A stretch of 48,494 nucleotides of DNA, taken from the NCBI GenBank assembly GCA_035652535.1, contig DASRDP010000134.1, positions 1-48,494 on the forward strand. Reading direction: 5' to 3'. Under the pieces are notes generated by a model that saw only the letters and a program-made list of their open reading frames with translations, ran no database searches and had not been told where the DNA came from. Positions 26,440 to 35,693 of this stretch are shown in pieces (position 1 is the first letter of the stretch; every line of letters starts with the position of its first letter). The position numbers and the translations under genes were made by a program. Source of the DNA: Chloroflexota bacterium (GTDB taxonomy: Bacteria; Chloroflexota; UBA6077; SHYK01).

Positions 26440-27951
26440 ATGGAAGATCGATACGATGTCATCGTCGTCGGGGGCGGCTCCGCGGGCTGCGCGGCCGCGA
26501 GCCGGTTGTCTGAGGACCCGCATCGGCGTGTGCTGCTCCTCGAGGCCGGACCGGATCCGGACCCGATTCCGGAGATGGTCTCGGACGCGACTCAGCAGAC
26601 GCGGCTGCTGCTCGAGTCACCCTACGTCGTGATGTACCCGACGGTGCGCCACGTGGACGGAAGCACCTTCTATTCGCTCGCCGGCCGCATCATGGGAGGC
26701 GGCTCGTCCGTCAACGTGATGGCAGCGCCGCGGCCGACGAAATACGACCTAGATGGATGGGCCGCGCGCGGCAACCCGGACTGGAGCTACGATCGCGTGC
26801 TGCCGGTGTTGAAACGGATGGAGTCCGACCAGGACTTTCCGGATAGCGCCATCCACGGTTCGTCCGGGCCCCTCTATATCAAGCGATCGATGCCCCTCGA
26901 CCAGATGGTGTCCGGTCGATTCGGCGCGCTTCTCGATCGCGCCAAGGCGATGGGACTCCCCCTCTGTCCGGACTCCAACGTCCCCGAGCCGTATGGGATC
27001 TGCACGTCGCCCTTTACGATCAAGGACGGCGTGCGGCAGTCCACGAACGTCGCCTACCTCAATCTCGCGCGCGGGCGTCCGAACTTGACCATCATCGCCG
27101 AGGCGCCCGCCCTCTCTCTCGCGGTCGATGGACATCGGGTGAACGGCGTGCGCTTCGAAAAGGATGGCCACTCCTACACCGCGCTGGCGGACCGCGTCGT
27201 GCTTTCGGCCGGCGTCTACCATAGTCCCCAGATCCTCATGCTCTCCGGCATCGGACCCGCCGCGGAGCTCGAGCGGCTCGGCATCGGCGTCGTTCATCCC
27301 CTGGACGGCGTCGGCGAGAACTATCAGGACCATGCCGTCGTCTACATGACGTTTGAGGGTCCGTCGGATCTCGTGGAAGACTCGCTTGCTCCGCGCTTCC
27401 GGCTCATGATCAAGAGCGACCCCGCGCGGACCTGTCCCGACTTTCACATTCATATGCGCCCTCCAACCGAGGTCTCCGGGTTGAAGCGGATGATGCCGGT
27501 CTCGCTCCACTTGCTCGAACAGCGAAACCGTGGGCGCGTTTCCCTCCAAAGCGCCGATCCGCACGACCTGCCGGCGGTGGATGCGCGGCTTCTCGAGCAT
27601 CCCGACGACATCGAAGCGGTGACGGCGGCGATGCAGTTCGTGAAGGAGCTGCTCGATCACGAATCAATGCGAGCCTATTATGGTCCGCTGATCCAGCCGG
27701 GACCGAAGGATAACTGGGCCCACTTCGCTCGGGCGACGCACAACAGCTACCACCACGGCGTCGGCACGTGCATGATGGGTCCGGCGAGCGATCCGATGGC
27801 GGTTGTCGATCAGACGCTACGGGTCCATGGAATGGACAACCTCTGGGTCGCGGACGCCTCGACCATGCCAACGGTGACGCATGCCAACACGAACTTGACG
27901 TGCATCATGATCGGCGAGCGCGTCGCCGACTTCGTCGCCGCGGCGAGCTGA
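26440..27951 (+). CDS. GMC-family FAD-dependent oxidoreductase (choline/alcohol dehydrogenase type)
   Basis: A 503-residue flavoprotein. The N-terminal dinucleotide motif VVGGGSAGCAAASRL binds FAD, the GMC signature GRIMGGGSSVNVM follows at about 85-97, and the active-site His lies in NSYHHGVGTCMMG near the C-terminus, with THANTNLTCIMIGE closing the FAD site. Members oxidise primary alcohols to aldehydes. ATG at 26440 gives the family N-terminus and follows GGGGGAGAGG; ATG at 26419 in the same frame has no ribosome site. The substrate is unknown; an aryl or sugar alcohol are both possible. Confidence 0.93.
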   Translation: MEDRYDVIVVGGGSAGCAAASRLSEDPHRRVLLLEAGPDPDPIPEMVSDATQQTRLLLESPYVVMYPTVRHVDGSTFYSLAGRIMGGGSSVNVMAAPRPTKYDLDGWAARGNPDWSYDRVLPVLKRMESDQDFPDSAIHGSSGPLYIKRSMPLDQMVSGRFGALLDRAKAMGLPLCPDSNVPEPYGICTSPFTIKDGVRQSTNVAYLNLARGRPNLTIIAEAPALSLAVDGHRVNGVRFEKDGHSYTALADRVVLSAGVYHSPQILMLSGIGPAAELERLGIGVVHPLDGVGENYQDHAVVYMTFEGPSDLVEDSLAPRFRLMIKSDPARTCPDFHIHMRPPTEVSGLKRMMPVSLHLLEQRNRGRVSLQSADPHDLPAVDARLLEHPDDIEAVTAAMQFVKELLDHESMRAYYGPLIQPGPKDNWAHFARATHNSYHHGVGTCMMGPASDPMAVVDQTLRVHGMDNLWVADASTMPTVTHANTNLTCIMIGERVADFVAAAS

Positions 27952-27979
27952 GGAGCGCGGTCGTCGGCCGACGGACGGG

Positions 27980-28453
27980 TCACGAGGCGCCCGTGACCAC
28001 CTGGCGGTGGATCTGCTCGGTGAGGTCGCGCACCTGTTGCGAGAGCTTGGCAACCTGCTCGGTGAGATCCGTGTTCTGTTGGAGAAGGGTCAGCGTGTTC
28101 TGCGCCAAATCCTCTCGATGCTTTGCGTCCGCGTCGGACCAGATCTTGTCACGCTCGGCCTGGCGCGTCTGCGCCAGCAGAATGAGTGGCGCGGCGTACG
28201 CGGCCTGCAGGCTGAATGCGAGGTTGAGGAGGATAAAGGGGTACGGGTCGAAGCTTACAAGGAGCGCGAACCCGTTGAAGACGATCCACACCACCACGAT
28301 CACCGTCTGGCTGATGAGGTACTGCGGGGTTCCGAAGAAGCGCGCCACGCGCTCGGCGAAGGCGCCAAACGCACCCGCTCCGAACGTCGCCCCGAGATGC
28401 GCGTGAGGGGTATGGAAGCGCATGTGCTTTGCGGCATCCGCGGCTACTGCCAT
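27980..28453 (-). CDS. DUF1003 membrane protein
   Basis: A 157-residue inner-membrane protein of the DUF1003 family. Two membrane segments are visible, TVIVVVWIVFNGFALLV and FILLNLAFSLQAAYAAPLILL, separated by the family hallmark FDPYPF and followed by AQTRQAERDK. The C-terminal third is a predicted coiled coil (heptad-like QQNTDLTEQVAKLSQQVRDLTEQI). AAGGAGG precedes the ATG. No role is established for the family. Confidence 0.92.
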   Translation of the reverse strand: MAVAADAAKHMRFHTPHAHLGATFGAGAFGAFAERVARFFGTPQYLISQTVIVVVWIVFNGFALLVSFDPYPFILLNLAFSLQAAYAAPLILLAQTRQAERDKIWSDADAKHREDLAQNTLTLLQQNTDLTEQVAKLSQQVRDLTEQIHRQVVTGAS

Positions 28454-28506
28454 TGATTCCTCCTTCGAATCCGTTTTCTCCCCTGTGGCAAAGGCCCGTG
28501 GACGTT

Positions 28507-28571
28507 GCCATCGTGAGGGCGAGGCCGAAGGATCTCCCCCCGGGACGCTGGTTCGCTGCGTCCAGCATGAC
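28507..28571. repeat. Degenerate second copy of the 18057 REP-like element
   Basis: The stretch begins GCCATCGTGAGGGCGAG, keeps CGAAGGATCTC and a CGGGA-CGCT-TTCGC centre, and ends CAGCATGAC. It therefore follows the 18057 element end to end with scattered substitutions and a few extra bases; the arms no longer pair perfectly. Confidence 0.65.
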
Positions 28572-28660
28572 CTCTACGCCCCCATGGACAGGCGGACAAA
28601 AGCGTACACTGGATCACCGCGGCACGCCTGTCGCGAGTACGCACGGGCTGGGAGGAACCG

Positions 28661-29791
28661 ATGCGCCTGGCCGAGTGGAGCACGTACCCAATCCATCTCC
28701 CCTACCCGCGGCACATCCAGTGGGGCTCGACCGACGAGCACGGCGCTGATTTTCTCCTCCTGCGGCTGACCGCTGACGACGGAACGGTCGGTTTGGCGGA
28801 GGGGGTCGCGAAGACCGCCTGGCACAGCGTCACCCTGCGCTCGCTGGCCGTCGCGATCGAGGAGTTGTTCATCCCGTTGATTCGGGACGTCGACCTCCTC
28901 GACGAGGCTACCGTGACACGGGCTTTAGGGAAGATTCGCGAGCATCGGCTGGCCCGGGCCATGATCGACATCGCCTGCTGGGACATGCGCTCCCAGGCCC
29001 GTGGCGCCCCGATGTGGCAGATCTGGGGCGGCGACCCAGACGTGGCCGTGTCGTGGACCGTGACGCGCCAGCGCCCGGAGCTGATGGCGGCTGAGGCGGC
29101 GACCATGGTGCAGCGGCACGGGTTTGGAACGCTGAAGGTCAAGGGCGGCCAAGGTCGCGACACGGATCGCGCCGCGTTGCGCGCGATCCGCGCGGCCGTC
29201 GGCCCGACGATCGAGATGTACGTCGACGCGAATAGCGCCTACCCCGAGGTGGAAGCGTCGGCCTACCTCGAGGATTTGGCGGAGCTGGGGGTGACCCTCG
29301 CCGAGGACCCCTGCCGCCTGTTGCCGAACCGCGCGTTCGAGCGGCTCCAGCGGGAGAGCCCGATTCCCATTCTCGTGGACAACGGCTGCCGCTCCATCCA
29401 GGACGCGGCGCTCTTCATCGAGCGGGGCGCCCGAGCGGTGAGCGTGAAGCTCAACGGGACGGGCGCGAGCGACGGCATGCGTCTCGCCCAGTTCGCCGAG
29501 GAGCATGGATGCGCCGCGCACGTGGGCTTCATGGGCGAGTCGTCCCTGGGGGCCATGGTCGCCCTGCAGCTTGCGAGCGCCCTGCCCGGGCGGCAACGGA
29601 ACCTCCCGGCCGAGACGAGCTTCTTCCTCACCTTCGGCGAGGAATATGTGACGGAGCGCGTGCGCATCGCCGGCGGGCGCGCGCGACTCCTGGCCGAGCC
29701 CGGGCTGGCTCGCTGGGTCGATTGGGAACGCGTTCGCGCCTTCGAAGCCCGACCCTCGTCAGTCGATGGCGGCCCACAGCACGCGGTCTGA
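28661..29791 (+). CDS. Enolase-superfamily enzyme (mandelate racemase/muconate lactonizing type)
   Basis: A 376-residue TIM-barrel enzyme with a capping domain. The catalytic pattern of the muconate-lactonizing subgroup is complete: K159-V-K161 on strand 2, metal ligands D189 (YVDANS), E215 (AEDP) and D240 (LVDNG), and K263 (SVKLNG) on strand 6. Such enzymes cycloisomerise muconates, epimerise dipeptides or dehydrate sugar acids, so the aromatic setting favours but does not prove a muconate-like substrate. GGGAGGAA precedes the ATG. Its 3' end overlaps the convergent Asp-box protein gene by 33 bases. Confidence 0.9.
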   Translation: MRLAEWSTYPIHLPYPRHIQWGSTDEHGADFLLLRLTADDGTVGLAEGVAKTAWHSVTLRSLAVAIEELFIPLIRDVDLLDEATVTRALGKIREHRLARAMIDIACWDMRSQARGAPMWQIWGGDPDVAVSWTVTRQRPELMAAEAATMVQRHGFGTLKVKGGQGRDTDRAALRAIRAAVGPTIEMYVDANSAYPEVEASAYLEDLAELGVTLAEDPCRLLPNRAFERLQRESPIPILVDNGCRSIQDAALFIERGARAVSVKLNGTGASDGMRLAQFAEEHGCAAHVGFMGESSLGAMVALQLASALPGRQRNLPAETSFFLTFGEEYVTERVRIAGGRARLLAEPGLARWVDWERVRAFEARPSSVDGGPQHAV

Positions 29792-30841
29792 CGGCAACTC
29801 GAGGGGGAGCGGGTCCCAGCTCTCGCCCCGATCGCGGCTGAGGAGGATCTGGCCCGGTGCGTCCGTGAGCGCGGCCGACGCGGGCGTGCTCGTGTCGATG
29901 GTTTGCCCGCGATTTGTCGCCCCGACGCCGGCGAACACCGCGTCCGGGTCGCTCGGATGGCGCGCTAGCGCCCAGACCATGTGATCCATCTCCTCGGGCA
30001 ACCCGGCTGTGACGCGTTGCCAGGTGGCCGCGGCGTCCAAGCTGCGGAATATCGCCGCGCGGGCGCCCCGCTCCTCACGCCGCCAGAACCCTGGCGAGCC
30101 GTCCGCCGTAGCGATCAGCATCGTGGGCGGCTCACCCGCGCGCGTCGGGTCGAGGAACAGGAAGTCGTGCGAATAGTTGCGGTCCAGCCCATTTTCTGCG
30201 CGAACCCATCCGTCTGCCGGATCCTCGCTCGTGAAGAACCCGCGCGCCGATGACGTGAAGTACCGGCTCGTGCTATGCGGAAGCGTCTTCATCATGTGCA
30301 TGTCGAGATAGTCGATGCCGCCGCTCACGTCCTCCCACGTGGCGCCCCGGTCGAAGCTGCGGAGGACGCCGCCGTGCTCGAGGCACACACCCAGGAAGCG
30401 CGGATCGTCCTGGTGGACAAAGACGTAGCGGATGTGGCCGGTGGCCGGTGGATACGGCGTCCACCAGTTCTGGCGCACGTCTTCCGGAACGTCGAGGAGG
30501 GAGGTCAGCTCCTCCCAGTGGTCGCCGCCATCTTCGCTTCGGTAGAGGTGTACCGGCTCGGCGCCGACGTACACGACCGAGTCGTCAGTCGGATCCACGG
30601 TGATCGCCCGAAACTCGCCCTCGATGATCCGCCGCCAGTGGCGGCCGGCGTCGTCCGTCCGATAGACCCCGTCCCAGGCGACGGCCGCGTAGACGCGCTC
30701 CGGCCGCGATGCGCAGCCCGCGATCGTGTCGAACACAGCGTCCGGAAATTCGTGGCCGACGTGCTCCCACGTGGCGTCGTGGCCGCGCCAGATGAGCAGT
30801 CCGTGCTGGGTTCCCGCGTAAAGGCGAATCGTATCCGTCAC
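29759..30841 (-). CDS. Asp-box (BNR) repeat beta-propeller protein
   Basis: A 360-residue protein with at least five Asp-box motifs of the form S/T-x-D-x-G-x-x-W: TDDAGRHW, SEDGGDHW, SFDRGATW, SLDAAATW and SRDRGESW. This marks a sialidase/VPS10-like propeller. The sialidase Arg triad is not evident and there is no signal peptide, so it is better read as a cytoplasmic binding propeller than a glycosidase. GTG at 30841 is chosen because GGGGAGGAG sits seven bases upstream. Function unknown. Confidence 0.82.
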   Translation of the reverse strand: MTDTIRLYAGTQHGLLIWRGHDATWEHVGHEFPDAVFDTIAGCASRPERVYAAVAWDGVYRTDDAGRHWRRIIEGEFRAITVDPTDDSVVYVGAEPVHLYRSEDGGDHWEELTSLLDVPEDVRQNWWTPYPPATGHIRYVFVHQDDPRFLGVCLEHGGVLRSFDRGATWEDVSGGIDYLDMHMMKTLPHSTSRYFTSSARGFFTSEDPADGWVRAENGLDRNYSHDFLFLDPTRAGEPPTMLIATADGSPGFWRREERGARAAIFRSLDAAATWQRVTAGLPEEMDHMVWALARHPSDPDAVFAGVGATNRGQTIDTSTPASAALTDAPGQILLSRDRGESWDPLPLELPSDRVLWAAID

Positions 30842-30944
30842 GTCGCGCTCCTCCCCGGCCGTGTCGAGCCCATGCGCGTGGCGCGCGGGCCGCGGCCCCT
30901 GTCGTCGCGGCAATCATAGGCCAAACCCGGCGAACGTGCGGCTG

Positions 30945-32201
30945 CTAGCGCGCGCCGCTTCCCACGGGCTGCGTGCTGCGCCCCTTCCAGTGGTCCTTCC
31001 AGTCCACCTCGGCGGGGAGGATGTCGTCTCGCGCGATGAGATCGGGCCACTGGTTCAGCGCCACGTCCCGAACGACGCCTCGCGGCTCGCGGCCGTTTTC
31101 GACGTCGCGGATGGCGTCGAGCATGATCTTGCGCATGTGGATGAGCCCGCGGTCTGTGTATCCGAGGTGCTCGATGGTCCGATCGTAGATCGGTCCCTCG
31201 CTCTCCGTCACGAAGCTGTCGTGCACGACAAAGTCCTTGCCCATCCCGAGGAACGTGGAGGTCTTCATCTCCTCGCGGTCCTGGAGGTAGCGGTTCGCCT
31301 TGTTGCGCTTTAGCCGGTAGTTTTCCGCCACGCTGGCCCGCGCCCGGGATCGCTCCGACGGATCGACGGGGCCCGTGCGGTCGAACCAGATCCCGTAGCG
31401 CCAATGGTGCTCGTCGTCAATCGGGACGTGCCAGTTCACGTTATAGCCGGCCTCCCCACGACTGCCGACACAGCCGGCCGACGGCATGATGAAGCTGCGC
31501 ACCTTGACGAATCGCCGATTGCCCTCCGCTTTGCGGATGGCGTAGAGGTGCATGCCGAAACCGGTGTCCACAGGCTCGATCTGCGGCGCGGGGTCGGCGG
31601 CGTGGATCGCATTCCGAAAGTCCGCATCGTCCCGCGGCTTGAAGAACCGGTGCAAGAACGAGAGATGCTGCGGGTCGAAATTCCCTTCGTTCCCCTGGAG
31701 ATAGTTGCATTCCTCGTAGTACTTCGTGGCGTAGGTGTGGTCGGGGGGCGCCAGCAGAAACTCGTACGCGGGGAAGAGCGGCGGCTCGCCAGGGCCCATG
31801 TAGGTGAAGATGATGCCCGCCTGCTCGTGACATGGATAAGCCGTGTGACGGATGCGCTCGTGGAAGGTGCTCCCGGTGGGCTCGCCCGGCTGCTCCAGGC
31901 AGCGCCCGGACCGGTCGAATAGCCACCCGTGGTAGATGCATCGAAGGCCGCCATCCTCGAGGCGCCCATAGCTCAGGTCCGCACCCCGATGGGAGCAGTG
32001 GATGCCGAGCAAGCCCGGATGGCCCGTCTCATCCCGAAAGAGGACGAGGTCCTCGCCGAGGAGTCGAACGGGAACGGGGGCGCCGCCTGGCGGTAGCTCT
32101 TCCGACAGCGCGGCCGGCTGCCAGTACCGGCGCATGAACTCGCCCCCCGGTGTCCCGGGGCCCACTCGCGTGAGGCGATCGTTTTCTTCCTGGGTCAGCA
32201 T
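30945..32201 (-). CDS. Rieske aromatic-ring oxygenase, single-component alpha type
   Basis: A 418-residue oxygenase. The Rieske ligands are C69, H71 (CSHRG), C88 and H91 (CIYHGW), and the mononuclear iron site is N-F-D176-P-Q-H179-x4-H184. The insertion KTSTFLGMGKDFVVHDSF near the C-terminus is not in the other paralogues here and probably shapes the substrate pocket. GGAGG precedes the ATG at ideal spacing. The gene lies 103 bases downstream-to-upstream from the Asp-box protein on the same strand and could lead that transcript. Confidence 0.93.
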   Translation of the reverse strand: MLTQEENDRLTRVGPGTPGGEFMRRYWQPAALSEELPPGGAPVPVRLLGEDLVLFRDETGHPGLLGIHCSHRGADLSYGRLEDGGLRCIYHGWLFDRSGRCLEQPGEPTGSTFHERIRHTAYPCHEQAGIIFTYMGPGEPPLFPAYEFLLAPPDHTYATKYYEECNYLQGNEGNFDPQHLSFLHRFFKPRDDADFRNAIHAADPAPQIEPVDTGFGMHLYAIRKAEGNRRFVKVRSFIMPSAGCVGSRGEAGYNVNWHVPIDDEHHWRYGIWFDRTGPVDPSERSRARASVAENYRLKRNKANRYLQDREEMKTSTFLGMGKDFVVHDSFVTESEGPIYDRTIEHLGYTDRGLIHMRKIMLDAIRDVENGREPRGVVRDVALNQWPDLIARDDILPAEVDWKDHWKGRSTQPVGSGAR

Positions 32202-32332
32202 ACGGCTACCTCCGTACAGAGCACTGGCTGGTCAATCGGCCGAAATCGATCATACCACCGGCCAAATTCCTGGCGCCCTCGGCCGCGCAGGCGGGGTGGG
32301 GGCGGCGTGGCGCGCGGAAAACGGCGCGGCGT

Positions 32333-33049
32333 CTAGCGGCCGGGGAAGAGGGTCCCGATGTCCAGGGAGAGGTAGTCGAGGCGGAGAAGGGCGAAGAAGA
32401 CGATGACCCCCAATAGGACGATCGCCGTTTCTCGAGTCACGGTCCGGTGTCGAACGGCAGAGCGGACGACGACGACCAGAAAGAGGGACAGCCACGAGGC
32501 GACCGCCAGCATGTAGGCGGCATGCCAGGCGCCCAGAGCGTTCCAGTGCCACGGCTCCGGCATCGTCCAGTTCACGATGCCGTGCACCGCCTGGTCGATG
32601 TGGAACGCGGCGGTCACGGCGGCGCCGATGAAGAACGCGATTTGAACGGCGCCGGGCGTAACCAGCCGCTGATGGCGCAGGATCGCGGTCGCCGCCGCCA
32701 TGTTGACGATGGGGAGCACGAGCCCATCGCCGAAGATGGCCGACTCATAGTTGAGGGACGACCGGAGCTCGCTTACCAGAGGATGGTGGATCGCGATCAG
32801 GACCGCGCTCAACAGCGCGCCGACGAAGAACCCGCAGATGAAGGTCGCGGCTCCCACCGCGAGCACGACGCGGCGCGCGTGCTCGGGGCCGACGATCAGA
32901 TCGAAGCGCGGGGCGCCCCCGAGCGTGAGGCGCCGCGCGGCGTTTTCGCCGGCTCGGTCCCCGACGAGCGGCGCGTCGGTGGCGGGCGCGCCCGGAGCCG
33001 AGGCGACGGCGCTCGCGAGAGCGGAGATCCTGGTACGAATCCGGGACAT
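32333..33049 (-). CDS. Multi-pass membrane protein, uncharacterised
   Basis: A 238-residue protein with a polar N-terminal 55 residues and about six membrane segments, including VVLAVGAATFICGFFVGALLS, IAFFIGAAVTAAFHI and ETAIVLLGVIVFFALL. Histidines (AAFHIDQAVHG, PWHWNALGAWHAAY) lie at predicted membrane borders and could bind a metal or haem, but I recognise no family. GGAGGGAG precedes the ATG at 33049. The 299-base gap beyond it is divergent with the bicupin gene. Confidence 0.75.
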   Translation of the reverse strand: MSRIRTRISALASAVASAPGAPATDAPLVGDRAGENAARRLTLGGAPRFDLIVGPEHARRVVLAVGAATFICGFFVGALLSAVLIAIHHPLVSELRSSLNYESAIFGDGLVLPIVNMAAATAILRHQRLVTPGAVQIAFFIGAAVTAAFHIDQAVHGIVNWTMPEPWHWNALGAWHAAYMLAVASWLSLFLVVVVRSAVRHRTVTRETAIVLLGVIVFFALLRLDYLSLDIGTLFPGR

Positions 33050-33286
33050 GCTCCCTCCGCGATCCATTGTCAAGGGCCGGAAATGCCTGTGCGGTGTTGG
33101 TGGTGTGTCGGGGCGGGCGCGGCGCGCTCTGCGCCGACCATCAATAGTACATGAGTCGCTCACCGGTGACGTTGTGTCTGCACACCTTCACGCACAGGAT
33201 CGCCCGCGCGACTGGGTCACAATCGCATCTCAGCCCCTGCCCCGTGGCGCGTGGCGCACCCGCGGCCGAGGTGAGTCCATTCGCCG

Positions 33287-33315
33287 TTGCCCGCGCCTAT
33301 CGCGATGGTTAGACT
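33287..33315 (+). promoter_or_regulatory. Putative promoter for the bicupin gene
   Basis: TTGCCC (33287-33292) and TAGACT (33310-33315) are spaced by 17 bases, giving a leader of about 27-36 bases to the ATG codons at 33349 or 33358. Confidence 0.4.
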
Positions 33316-33348
33316 GACGCGGACGCGCGAACGTGCGACCGGGGGGAG

Positions 33349-34506
33349 ATGGCGACCATGACCGAAGCGACCGTGCGGCCTCAGCACGACGAAGCGACAA
33401 CCGTGAGTTGGAGCGTGCCCTCCGCCTACGAGCAGTGGGTGGAGTCGATAGGCGTTCCCATCCATCGGGGCTTCTACGTTCCAGATCTGCGAACCGTGGA
33501 GCTTGGCCCCTGGGACGAACGCGAGTGCAACGCTGCCTTTCTCTTGCTGGCCGGTCAGGAGGGTGTGAGCGAGGCGCGTGTGACGGAAGTGCCGCCGGGG
33601 GCGACGCTGCCGCCCCTGACCATGGCGGTCGACGAGGTCGTGTACGTGGTCGAAGGGCGCGGACTCACGACCGTCTGGACGGATGACGCGGGCCCCAGGC
33701 GAACCTTCGAATGGCAAAAGCACAGCATGTTCTGCATTCCGCGCTTCCATCGCTATCAGCTCGGCAACGCGCATGGTTCGGCGCCCGCGCGTCTGCTCCA
33801 CTGCAACTATCTCCCGCTCACGCTGCAGGCTATACCAGACCCGAGCTATTTCGTGAACGTGTCGGGAGCGGGCAGGGCGGGGTTGGACGGGCCGGACGCC
33901 ACGCTCTTTTCGGAGGCGAAAGCGATCGAACAGACGGAAGCCGGGTCCGGGCCGCGCGGAGGCGTATTCTGGTTCGGGAACTTCTTTCCCAACATGCGCG
34001 CGTGGGACCACGTCGTTCCGTTCAAGGGACGGGGCGCAGGCGGCCACGTTGTCTGGGTGCGGTTCCCGGACTCGCCGGTGACCGCGCACATGTCGGTGTT
34101 CCCGTCGCGGACCTACAAGAAGGCGCATCGCCACGGCCCGGGTTTTGTCATCGTCATACCGGCTGGGGAAGGTTTCTCCGTGATGTGGCCGGAGGGACAG
34201 GAGAAGGTGGTCATCCCGTGGCAGGAGGCGAGCGTGTTCGTGCCGCCGAACCGCTGGTTCCATCAGCACTTCAACCTCGGGCCGGCGCCTGCGCGGTACC
34301 TAGCGCTGCACCCGCCGCGCGCCCTCAGTGGGACCGGCGAGCGCGTGCAGGACCCCCAGCGGGATACGATTCAGTACCCCGACGAGGAGCCGTGGATCCG
34401 CGCAAAATTCGAGGAGGAGCTGAGCAAGCGCGGCCTCACGAGCCAGATGCCCGAGGAGGCTTATCGCGACCGGGACTACGAATGGGACTACGGCGGCGGC
34501 TCGTAG
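33349..34506 (+). CDS. Bicupin-domain protein (gentisate dioxygenase-like fold)
   Basis: A 385-residue protein with two cupin domains. The first (about 60-160) has VDEVVYVVEGRG and PRFHRYQLGN; the second (about 245-325) has the metal motif KKAHRHGPGF, IPAGEGFSVM and the closing WFHQHFN, so the second is the likely metal site. Bicupins include gentisate and hydroxynaphthoate 1,2-dioxygenases, which fits an aromatic setting, but the sequence could equally be a binding protein. ATG at 33358 has better spacing from GGGGGGAG than the ATG used here. It probably forms one transcript with the luciferase-like gene 42 bases on. Confidence 0.82.
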   Translation: MATMTEATVRPQHDEATTVSWSVPSAYEQWVESIGVPIHRGFYVPDLRTVELGPWDERECNAAFLLLAGQEGVSEARVTEVPPGATLPPLTMAVDEVVYVVEGRGLTTVWTDDAGPRRTFEWQKHSMFCIPRFHRYQLGNAHGSAPARLLHCNYLPLTLQAIPDPSYFVNVSGAGRAGLDGPDATLFSEAKAIEQTEAGSGPRGGVFWFGNFFPNMRAWDHVVPFKGRGAGGHVVWVRFPDSPVTAHMSVFPSRTYKKAHRHGPGFVIVIPAGEGFSVMWPEGQEKVVIPWQEASVFVPPNRWFHQHFNLGPAPARYLALHPPRALSGTGERVQDPQRDTIQYPDEEPWIRAKFEEELSKRGLTSQMPEEAYRDRDYEWDYGGGS

Positions 34507-34548
34507 GGCCGGTGGCGTCGCCGAAATCTACAGCCCGTGGGAGGAGCC

Positions 34549-35619
34549 GTGCGCTTTCACATGCATCTGCTTCCAACCTACTTTCCAGATCTGGACCCGC
34601 CCTTTGACATCTTCTACCAGCAGATCCTGGAGCAGATCTGCCTCGCCGAAGAGCTGGGCTGGGAGTGTTTCTGGTTCACGGAGCACCATTTCGCTCTGTA
34701 TGGCGGCCCAGAGCCCAACCCCGCGGTCTTTCTCGGCGCCGCGGCCGCGCGCACGTCGAGGATTCATCTGGGGTCCGCCGTATCGATCCTGCCGCTGCAC
34801 CACCCGATCCAGATCGCCGAGGACTACGCCATGGTCGACGTCCTCTCCCGGGGACGGCTGGAGTTCGGGATTGGGCTCGGCAACACGCCGAGCGACTTCC
34901 TCGTGTACGGGGTGCCGCGCGAGGAGGCGCGCCCGCGATTCGAGGAGGAGGGCGAGATCATTGCGCGGGCGTGGGCCCAGGACCGGTTCTCGTATGCAGG
35001 GAGGTTCTGGGACTTCAAAGACGTCTGTATTTATCCGCGCCCCGTTCAGCAGCCGAGCCCGCGCATCTGGGTCGCCGGCCACTCCCCCGAATCGTTGGGG
35101 TGGGCCGGTCGCCACGGGTTCAACATCATGATCACGGCCCACCCGTATCCGCCCGAGCACTATCCGCGCGCCATCGATGCGTGGCGGGACGGGTTGGGCG
35201 CAGCCGGGCTGACGCCCAAAGACCGCAACTGCAAGGTCCACCTGCGCGTGTGGGTCGACGAGAATGCCGAGCGCGCCCGCGAGGTCGCACAGGCTGCGAT
35301 CCTGCGCTACGACGAGCTCGCCGCGATCGGCCGGGGCCGGACGGATTTCGATCCATCGACGTACGACTTCTCCGGGATGCTCGCCACCGGGCGCAATGTC
35401 TACGGCAACCCGGACCAATGCATCGCGGGCATCCGAAACGCGATGGCGCACTATGAGTTCGACATCTTCAGCACGACCTTCAACTTCGGCGGCATCCCGC
35501 ATGCCGACATCATGCGGGCAATGCGCTTGTTCGCGCGGGAGGTCATGCCCGCCTTCAAGGGCGTCGAGCGCACGATGGAGCCGCGTGATCGGGCGACGCG
35601 CGTTGGCCCGACGGGGTAG
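34549..35619 (+). CDS. Luciferase-like (LLM) flavin-dependent oxidoreductase
   Basis: A 356-residue TIM-barrel monooxygenase of the bacterial-luciferase/F420 superfamily. Markers are MRFHMHLLPTYFP at the N-terminus, AEELGWECFWFTEHHFA, a central GRLEFGIGLGNTPSDF and GYAGRFWDF-like YAGRFWDFKDV. GTG at 34549 follows GGGAGGAG (34539-34546) and gives the standard N-terminus. FMN or F420 could be the cofactor. Members desaturate or cleave small molecules, so it may be another oxygenase in the same catabolic set; no reductase adjoins. Confidence 0.92.
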   Translation: MRFHMHLLPTYFPDLDPPFDIFYQQILEQICLAEELGWECFWFTEHHFALYGGPEPNPAVFLGAAAARTSRIHLGSAVSILPLHHPIQIAEDYAMVDVLSRGRLEFGIGLGNTPSDFLVYGVPREEARPRFEEEGEIIARAWAQDRFSYAGRFWDFKDVCIYPRPVQQPSPRIWVAGHSPESLGWAGRHGFNIMITAHPYPPEHYPRAIDAWRDGLGAAGLTPKDRNCKVHLRVWVDENAERAREVAQAAILRYDELAAIGRGRTDFDPSTYDFSGMLATGRNVYGNPDQCIAGIRNAMAHYEFDIFSTTFNFGGIPHADIMRAMRLFAREVMPAFKGVERTMEPRDRATRVGPTG

Positions 35620-35656
35620 CGGGATGCTGAAGCGGCGTTGGATGTATGGATATTGC

Positions 35657-35687
35657 ATAGACAATTATCTATCTAAAGTGCTATGAT
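35657..35687 (+). promoter_or_regulatory. ArsR operator overlapping a promoter; predicted leaderless arsR transcript
   Basis: The imperfect palindrome ATAGACAATTATCTAT (35657-35672) recurs before arsM with one mismatch. Within it TAGACA (35658-35663) is 18 bases from TATGAT (35682-35687), a good promoter pair. The -10 box ends six bases before the arsR ATG and there is no ribosome site, so the transcript should start at or next to the ATG. Repressor binding would cover the -35 box. Confidence 0.6.
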
Positions 35688-35693
35688 CACGCT

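Noticed and set aside
29759-30841. Active sialidase
   Set aside because: Asp-boxes alone mark the propeller fold; no signal peptide and no evident Arg triad or Tyr/Glu nucleophile pair.
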